37,189 nt of DNA from Meiothermus sp. (GTDB lineage: Bacteria; Deinococcota; Deinococci; Deinococcales; Thermaceae). Made by a program: the position numbers and the translations under genes. The stretch lies in NCBI RefSeq assembly GCF_025060375.1, contig NZ_JANXCG010000028.1, positions 1 through 37,189 of the forward strand. The letters run 5' to 3'. The notes under the pieces were generated by a model. The model was given only the letters and a program-made list of their open reading frames with translations, did not search any database and had not been told where the DNA came from. Below, piece after piece: positions 7,937 to 15,800 of the stretch; position 1 is the first letter of the stretch, and each line of letters starts with the position of its first letter.

Positions 7937-8434
7937 ATGGGCCTAGACGACCTACTCGGCCTGCTTTTTCTCTTCTTCTTCATCATCCTTCCAGCCCTCC
8001 AGGGCTTTCTGCGGCGCGGGCAGCAGATACCCCCCGATTTTGAGCCCGACGAAATTCCCCTCCCAGGGGAAAACCGGCCGCCGCCCGCCCCATCCAGGCC
8101 CAGCCCAAGCCCCACACCCCAAACCACCCCGCCCCAACCCTCAGCCCCACCCCCTGCGGCCCGCCCGGCTCCGCACAGCCCTCCCGGGGTCCCCAAACCC
8201 CAGGCCCCCCGACCCAAACCTGTCCCCACCCGAGCCAAGGGGGAGGAAGCCAGGAGGGAGCCTCAGACCCGAAGGGAAACCGAGCCTCAGGCCCCACCCC
8301 CGCCAACACCAAAGCCCCCTCGCTGGCAACTGTCCACTCAGAGGGATGCTATTCTGAATGGTGTGGTTTGGCACCAGATACTGGCCGAACCCAGGAGCCG
8401 ATATTGGAGAAGGGTAAGGAAACCAAGGCGGTAG
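7937..8434 (+). CDS. Proline-rich single-pass membrane protein of unknown function
   Basis: I do not recognise a named family. The 165-aa product starts with one very hydrophobic segment (about residues 6-24, LLGLLFLFFFIILPALQGF). This is followed by a long Pro/Arg/Gln-rich tail (about 45-135) and a compact basic C-terminus with conserved-looking aromatics (ILNGVVWHQILAEPRSRYWRR). The gene starts 8 nt after the floA stop behind GGGGG and overlaps the phoH start, so it is in the operon and translated with its neighbours. In Bacillus the small YqfB sits at the same place between floA and phoH; sequence relation to YqfB is not evident. The C-terminal motif, rather than the low-complexity middle, is probably the functional part. 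Confidence 0.75.
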   Translation: MGLDDLLGLLFLFFFIILPALQGFLRRGQQIPPDFEPDEIPLPGENRPPPAPSRPSPSPTPQTTPPQPSAPPPAARPAPHSPPGVPKPQAPRPKPVPTRAKGEEARREPQTRRETEPQAPPPPTPKPPRWQLSTQRDAILNGVVWHQILAEPRSRYWRRVRKPRR

Positions 8435-9387
8435 TACCCCTGCGCTCCCCTCAAGAAGCCCTGGCCCTGCTGGGCCAAGGGGATAGGCACCTCAAGACCC
8501 TGCGCAAGCTTCTCCCCGTCCAGCTCGTGGTACGGGGGCAGGAGGTGCGGATCTCTGGTCTGCCCGAGAACGTGCGCCTGGCCGAACAAGTGGTGCGGGA
8601 CCTGGTTACCCTGATACGCCAGGGGGCCGAAATCGACACGGGAATCCTCGAGCAGGTCGTCCTGGTAGCCGAGAACGGGCAATCCTTCCCGGAAGAAACC
8701 TCAGTCCCCAGCCTGGAAGGGGAAATCGTCCTGCCCGGCCGGCTCAAACCCAAAACCCCCGGCCAGCGCAGGTACGTAGAAGCTATCAGCACCCACGACA
8801 TCACCTTTGGAATTGGCCCCGCCGGAACCGGCAAAACCTACCTGGCGGTAGCCATGGCGGTGGCCTTCCTGAAGGCCAAAAGGGTCAAGCGAATCATCCT
8901 AACCCGGCCCGCAGTGGAGGCCGGGGAACGGCTAGGCTTTCTGCCTGGGGATTTACAGGCCAAAATCGACCCCTACCTGCGCCCTCTCTACGACGCGCTG
9001 TTCGACATGATTGACGCGGAGCGCTTTGAGCAGTACATCCAGTCTGGGGTCATTGAGGTGGCGCCACTGGCCTTCATGCGGGGGCGTACGCTAAACGACG
9101 CTTTCATCATCCTGGATGAGGCTCAGAACACCACCCCCGAGCAGATGAAGATGTTTCTAACCCGGATGGGCTTCAACAGCCGGGTGGTCATCACTGGGGA
9201 CATCACCCAAATAGACCTGCCCAAGGCTCAAAAAAGCGGCCTGGTGGAGGCTTTGCGCGTCCTAAAAGGCATCCAGGGTATCGCCCAGCAACGCTTCTTG
9301 GAGTCGGACGTGGTGCGGCACCCCCTGGTGGCCCGCATCATCAAGGCCTACGAGTCCTACGAGTACGAGACCGAGCGCTCCTCATAG
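8404..9387 (+). CDS. phoH: PhoH-like ATPase
   Basis: The 327-aa product has an N-terminal KH-like region (about residues 10-75), a Walker A motif GPAGTGKT (138-145) and a Walker B segment ending ILDEAQN, followed by NSRVVITGDITQIDLPK. PhoH proteins are RNA-associated ATPases, often linked to YbeY. The frame is open further upstream, but I choose TTG 8404: AGGAG at 8393-8397 is correctly spaced and the predicted N-terminus then aligns with other PhoH proteins. This start lies 31 nt inside the preceding gene, consistent with translational coupling. The stop codon abuts the ybeY ATG. Confidence 0.93.
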   Translation: MEKGKETKAVVPLRSPQEALALLGQGDRHLKTLRKLLPVQLVVRGQEVRISGLPENVRLAEQVVRDLVTLIRQGAEIDTGILEQVVLVAENGQSFPEETSVPSLEGEIVLPGRLKPKTPGQRRYVEAISTHDITFGIGPAGTGKTYLAVAMAVAFLKAKRVKRIILTRPAVEAGERLGFLPGDLQAKIDPYLRPLYDALFDMIDAERFEQYIQSGVIEVAPLAFMRGRTLNDAFIILDEAQNTTPEQMKMFLTRMGFNSRVVITGDITQIDLPKAQKSGLVEALRVLKGIQGIAQQRFLESDVVRHPLVARIIKAYESYEYETERSS

Positions 9388-9813
9388 ATGGCCACCGTTG
9401 CCCTAGTTGCCCATGTCCGACTACCCAGAGGGATCAGGAGCAAGCTCAGGCGGGTCTTGCAGCAGCTCATGGTTGAGCTGGGGCAAGGCGACAAAGCCCT
9501 GACCCTGGTCCTAACCGACGACACAGAGGTACGTGCGCTCAAAAAGGCCCACTGGGGTGAGGACATCCCCACCGATGTCCTCTCATTCCCCAGCTACGAA
9601 CCCGGCGACCCGTTTGTCCCTCCCCATCTGGGGGACATCGTGATCAGCCTTGAGACCGCCCAGCGGCAAGCAGAAGCCTTGGGCCACAGCCTAGAGGAGG
9701 AGTTGCGGGTGCTGGCCGCCCACGCCCTGTGGCACCTTCTGGGCCACGACCACCGGAGCGAAACCGAGTGGGCCGGATTCCACCGGGTACAAGCCCGGGC
9801 GCTGGAAATTTAG
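9388..9813 (+). CDS. ybeY: Endoribonuclease YbeY (16S rRNA maturation)
   Basis: The 141-aa product has the YbeY/UPF0054 hallmarks: the segment DIPTDVLSFPSYE, then LGDIVISLETA, and the zinc-binding histidine motif HALWHLLGHDH (family HGxLHLxGxDH; here Ala replaces Gly and Trp the second variable position, while the three His remain). YbeY is a metal-dependent RNase needed for 16S 3'-end maturation and ribosome quality control. ATG 9388 directly follows the phoH TAG, so translation is coupled. Its stop is 2 nt from the stop of the convergent tamB-like gene, with no visible terminator between. Confidence 0.95.
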   Translation: MATVALVAHVRLPRGIRSKLRRVLQQLMVELGQGDKALTLVLTDDTEVRALKKAHWGEDIPTDVLSFPSYEPGDPFVPPHLGDIVISLETAQRQAEALGHSLEEELRVLAAHALWHLLGHDHRSETEWAGFHRVQARALEI

Positions 9814-9815
9814 GC

Positions 9816-12800
9816 TCAGAAGCGGAAGGTTATGCCAATTCCAAAGCGCACCCCATCCCCCCGTGCACCGTCCCCTACGCCGGTAGCGATGTCTAGGGTC
9901 AGGTCGGCCCCCAGAGGCCGCAGGGTGTAGCCCAAGGTCAGCTCCGGTCGGGGTTGGGGAAACACCTCACTGCTGAAGCGGAAGCGCAGGTCGCCTTGCT
10001 GGTACTCCGCAAACACCGTCTGATACCCCCGCAGGTCCACGCTGTAAGCAAAAAACAGCTCGGGGAGCAGGTAGCGTCCGATGGTGAAGCGGGTCTCCTC
10101 GAGGGTACCTCCATTGAGGGCAGGGATCTCCACCCGCACCTGGTCCAGCCCCAGGGCCTTGGCCAGCTCGCGCTCGAGCTGGCCCACGATGAAGTTCTGA
10201 ACCGCTGCTTGCAGGCCCGTCTGGGCGATGTCGGCCGGAAGGGCCGAAAGGTCAGAGCGGCCCAGCAGCAACAGGGCATAAATCTCCGCATCGGTGTAGG
10301 CCTGGCCGTCGGCCTTGCGAGCCAGCTCGCCGTTGCTCCAGGCGGTGAAGGAGGGGGTGAGGCCGACCTTGATGCGTCCGTTCTGGCGCAAAAATTCGCC
10401 CTTCAAGGTGAGGTTGATCTGTACGCGCCGGTTTTCCTGACCCCGATCCTGCACCGTGGTATCGGCAACGATCTGCAGCTCCGGCAGGATACCCGCCGAG
10501 GGCGAAAAGCGAGCGTAGCTGCGTTCCTGGCCCCGATCGCGGACGGTGAAGTCGCGGTCCCAGAGCTTGAAATTGCCCCGCAAGGGCACCACCTCCCCGG
10601 AAAGGTAGGGGTCGGCCAGGCTGCCCCCCAGGTAGACCTCGCCGGCCAGCTCGCCTTGGACCAGCGATTCCTGGATCAGGACGCCCCGCTCAGCGCGGAA
10701 CTGGATGTTGGCGAACTCCAGGGGTACCCCTGCGGCCGGCGGGGTTTTGGGCTCAGAGGCCGGGATAGAAACCTCCTGCTGCCCCTCGGGAAGGCCCAAC
10801 CGAGCCCGTAGCACCTCCACCGCCCCCTGGGCAATGTAGACCCCGCGTTGGTAGCGCAGGATTAGGTTGGTGTCCAGAAGACCCTCCAGCAGGAAGTAGC
10901 GCGGATAGCTCACCGGAACCAGCCCCTGCAGGGTCAGCACAAGCTGGGGGAAGAGTGTCCCGTACAGCCGAGCTCGCTGGTTGCGCAAGGAGGCGTCTAT
11001 GGTGTAAGCGGGGTAGCTGAAGCTCAGGTCAAAGGGTTCACCCGGGTTGAGCAGGGGCGGGTTGGCGGTTCCAGAGGCCCGTACGGTGAAGCCGTTCAGG
11101 CTCCCCTCACCAGACAGCTGGGCCTGGGCGGGAAAGGGCGCGGTAAGCAGAATGCGCCCTTCCGCACTGGCGGTGTCCGCCACCCGCAAAACCGCGCGGG
11201 GGGTTTCGGCCTGTACCGGACCCAGCTTGAAGCGGAAGTTCTCCAGGGTCAGGTCAAAGACCTGTCCACTCGAGCGAAGCCTCAGGGTACCGCTGCCCTC
11301 TGGAGCCAGGGGCTTGAGGTTGGGCAGCACCTGCAACACCGGGGTAAAAACGGTGTTCTCCAGGTCCAGCCGCAGGTTGCTGCCCCGACGCCCGTAGTAC
11401 CCCGAGCCGCTCCAGGTGCCCTTGCCCGTAAGGGCCAGGTGGTCTATGTAGAGCCGCTCCCCCTCAAAGCGCAAGGCTGCGCTGCCCACCAGGGCATCGC
11501 CCCCTCCCTGAAAACGCAGCCGCTCCCCCACCAAGACCCCCTGAGAAGCCCAGGGGTTGGCGAGGTCAAGGCTGAAGCGGGCCTGACCCGTCCAAAAAGC
11601 CTGGCCCGCCAGGTCGCCAGCCCAGGTGGAGAACAACCAGTGCAGCGGAAAGGCCACTGCCCTGGCTTCCCCCTGGAGCCGATGGTTCTGCACTCGAAGC
11701 CGCAACCAGGTGCGTTGGGAACCCGCAATACCGTCCTGACCCAGGCTCCCTTCCCCCAGGGGACGCTCTAGGCTCAGCTCAGCCTGCATGGAGCCACCCT
11801 CCCAACTCCCGCTTAGGCGGCTGGCCAGCGCCAGGTCGTCCCCCTTGACCCGAAGCGCCGGGCTGCTCGCCCCGAACACCAACCGCCCCCCCGCGTACTC
11901 TATGAGGCCGGTGACGCGACCCTGAATAAAGGGCAAGCGGGTGCTTATCCAGGGCACCTCCTCCAGGGCCAGGTCGCTGAACCCAGCCCGGGCTTCGAGA
12001 CCAGCCTGAGCGAGGCGTGCCTCTAGGCGCAAGCGGCCTAGGTCGCCGCTCAGGTTGCCGCTGGCCTCCAAAGCCCCCCTTCCCTCCAGCTCGAGCTGGA
12101 GGCGGCTGGCCAGGGGTTCCAGTGGGAGTTCGGCGCGCAGGCGGCCCTGCCAGGCTCCAGCGGCGTATCCCATCTGGCCCTCGAGCCAAGGGCCTTGGGC
12201 CAGCAAGCGGGCCTCCAACAGACGGCCTTCAAGCTGGAGCCGCTGCTCCTTGGCGTCGCTGTAAACCAGGCGCCAGGCCCCGTCTAGACCTACCTGTCCC
12301 TCCAAAGCCCCTACCCTCCAGGGAAGCCAAGGGGTCTCGGGATGGGTCGCGCGGATTTGAAGCTCCCTTCCAGCCCCTTCCAGGGCCACCTCAAGGCCGT
12401 AGAGGGAAATTTTCAGGCCCCCGCTAAGCTGCCCCTTCGAAAAGAGCAGCATACCCGTGCCCAGCTCAGGCGCGGAAAGCCGCACCTCGTAGGTGCGCAG
12501 GTCCAGCTCAGCCCGGAAGCTACCCTCAGCAAAGGGGTAGACCGCCTCTAAAAGCCCACCCCGACCCCGCACCTCCACAGGCCCAAGGGGGAGCTCCCCC
12601 GAGGCACTGGCCTCAGCAAGGTTGACCTGCAGGGAGGAAGGGGCCCCAGGGCGGGCCAGCTGGAGGGAGGGGTAGGCCAAGCGCAAGGCCATCCCCAACA
12701 CCTGGCCGTCCACCACCGGGAGGCCCGTTCCGGAGAGCTCGAGGTAGCCCTCGCGAAAGGCCACCCGCCCCGACCAGGCGCCGTTGTAGGCCACTGCGCC

Positions 12801-15800
12801 CGACAGGTCCCCCTCCAACTGGGCCTCCAGCCGGCCCTCCTGCCAAAGCGCCACCACCTTTCCCTTCCGCCCCCCCCCTTCCCAACCCAGGTCAGCCTGC
12901 AGGTTGCCCCAAGGACCCTCCACCCCCCCGCTCAGGTAGAGCCCCTCCACCGGGCGATACCCCTCCAACCGGAGCCAGAGGCTCCCAGGGCTCAGGCGGG
13001 CTTCCAGACCCGGGGCCTGGAGCCTGAGACCATCCTCCTGGCCCTCCAGGGCCACCTCCTGCCCGGCCACCCGGTACCGACCCACCAGCCAACGGCCAGG
13101 GTAGACGCCCTGGGCCTCCAGGCTCCCCAGCCCCCGCGGTAGGGCGCCCCCATAGGACCAGCTGAGCCGAAGGGGGTTGAGGTCAATCCGGGCCAGCAGG
13201 GGGTCCAGCCCATCGCGGCCGCGAAGGTCCACCTCCTGCCCCCGGGCCGTGAGCTCCACCCTCCCCCATTCGGGCATCCAGAGCGAACCATCGCCCCGCA
13301 GCGCCAGGGGCGAAGCATCCAGTTCAAACCGGCCCTCAAAGCGCAAATCGGCCGGGCCCGACCAAGGCCCCCGGGCCTGCGCCTCAAGAACCCAGCGCCC
13401 TGGCTGGGACCAGCCCTCGCGGAGCCGGAGCTGGAGCCGACCCTGCCAACCCTCGCGCCCCTCCAACCAAACCCGGCCCTCCTCCAGGTCGGCCCGGCCC
13501 GTCCAGCGCCCCCCTACCACCGGGAAGTCCAGGCTTACCAAGCCGCTGGGGGCCCCCGCGGCCCAGCGAACCAACCCGGTGGCATAGGGCCCTTCGAGCC
13601 GCAGCCGCAGCTGGCCGTCGTAAAAAACCTCAAACCGCTGCCGCTCGTAGCGCCCGGCCAGCTGGCCCTCCAGCCGGGCCGGCCAGAAGCTCCCTTCGGC
13701 CAAAAGGTTGGGGCCGGTGAGCCGGAGGGGCAGCTCGAGCCCCTCCCAGGGCCCCTCCCCCTGGGCCACCAGGTGGAGGGGCAGCCCCAGAAAGGGCTCC
13801 AGGCTGCCGTCGAAGTTCAGGCGAAGGTGGTGGTTCTCAAGGCGCGCGGAAAGCCCAGCTCCCCAGGCCTCCGCCCAAAGCCCCTCCCGGTAGCCAAACC
13901 TGAGCGCAATCTCGGCACCCCGGCCCACAAGCCTTCCCTGTCCCCTCAGCTCAGGGCGGCTCAGGCTTCCACCAAGCCCCGCCTGAAGCTCGAGGGCGGC
14001 CACCCCTAGGCCCTGGCGGTAAGCCAGGTCGCCCTGAAGTGCGCCATCCAGGCCAGCAGAAGCCCGAACAACCGCGCCATAGGCCCGCCCCTGGGCCAAA
14101 ACCCGGGGGCCCTGGCCCAGCAGGGCCAGGTCTACCTGCTCTCCCCGAAGTTGTAGGCGCCCATCCAAGGAACCCTCCAGCAGGTCCATCCGGCCCGCCA
14201 GGGTGAATCGGCGGTCCAAGGCCTCCACCTGGCCCTGCCCTGAAACCCTCGCCCGCCTCAGCAGAACCCCCTGCCCTTCAGCCTCTAACCGCAAAGGGGC
14301 ATCCCACACCAACCCCCAGCTTGCCCCTTCCCCAAAAACCCTCAGGGGGCCGCTTTGCTCGAGGTAGCGCAATCCCACCAGCCGCCCGCTGGCCTGGTAC
14401 CGACTACCCAGGGTGTACAAGGAGAGCTGGGCTTGCGCGTAGGGCCCCTCGACCTCCAGCTTAGCCTGACCCCGCTGCTGGGCCAGGGTGTAGCTCCCGT
14501 CTGCGCGCAATCGGGTCCACGGGGTGTGGAGCTCCAGCCCAACCTGGGGGCGCTGAGGGCTTCCCCCAAGCTCGGCCTCTGCCTCCAGGTGGGGCCCCCT
14601 GTAGGCCAACCGACCCTCCAGCCGCTCCCCCAGGGTAAGCTCCCCCTCGAGATCGCCCGTACCCACCAGGCGAAGCGGTCGGCCGGGCTCGAGCTCCAGC
14701 AGCACCCCCGCGTGGTACTGGGGCAAGAAAGCCGAAAGGGAACGGTCCTTGTAGTCCACCTGAACTTCCTGGCCATAGGCCCATAGGCGCCCTTCCAGTT
14801 CACCGCGCCCCTCCAGGTCCAGCCAGCCTCGCAACCGACCCTGCACATCGGCAGCGAACGTCCGGGCCAAAGGCCCCGTCTCCAGATCAAGGTAGGCCCT
14901 AAGCCCCTCCACCTCCACCTGCCCCTCAGGCAGGCTCAGGGTAGCCCGCAGCCGGCTTAGGTCTGCCCCGTAAGCCTCCAGCCGGGCCTTCAGGGGCAGG
15001 CCAGCGTAGGTGGTGCGCAGCTCGCTCCACAGCTCCAGGGCCTTCCCCGCCAGCTCCCCCTCCACCACCCCGCCGCGCCCCTGCCAGCGATAGGGCCAGC
15101 TCACCCGCCCCCTATACGACAGGCCGCGGCCTGAAAGCGCCAGGGGCCCCTCCAGCCGCCAGGTCTGCTCCAGCACATCCGCCTCAAACCGCCAAGGCAG
15201 GGGCTCCAGGTAGGGTAGGCCGTAGGTACCCTGCCCCGAAGCGGACAGGTTCTCCCAAGGACCATAGACCGCGAGCGTACCCCGCAGGTAGGGGAGCCGA
15301 AGGCTACCCCGCAGGTCCAACCCCTCCAGGCTGGCCCAGCCCTGGAGCCGCGCGTAGGGGCTCTCCAGCTGGGCACGCACCGGCCCCAGCAGGCGGGTGC
15401 CGCTGAGCCGGGCTTGGCCGTAGGGGGTATCCAGGGTCAGCTGCCCGCCCCGCTCCGACCAACCCCCCCGCAGGCGGCCCGGAAAGCCCCAGGGCTCCAG
15501 GCTGTAGTCAGCAGCAACCAGGCGGAGCCGCAACCCCTCAAGCGGCTCCGACGCCGGCTGGTAGTCCCCCACCACCCGCAGACGGCCGTTTTGGAGCTGG
15601 GCGGCATAGGTCAGCTGGGCCCCCTGGCCGCGGAACTCCATCTCGCCCTCCAGCTCTGGAACCCTCAAGCGCCCCTGGTAGGCCAGCCGGGGAAGGTCAA
15701 GCTGGCCCCGCAGCTCACCCCAGTAGCCGCCGTAGGCCAGGCGTCCCTGCAGACCAAGGCTCCTCCAAAGCCCCCGGCCTGCAAGCCGGCCATAGGGGGT

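Noticed and set aside
8040-8320. Pro-codon repeats in the proline-rich gene, considered as a DNA tandem repeat or CRISPR-like array
   Set aside because: No unit of constant length repeats; it is only compositional bias from CCC/GCC codons.
9954-10811. 285-aa plus-strand frame inside tamB, and similar frames at 15414-16154 and elsewhere over the gene
   Set aside because: Repeating GC-rich beta-repeat codons of tamB yield many antisense open frames; none has a ribosome-binding site or a domain.
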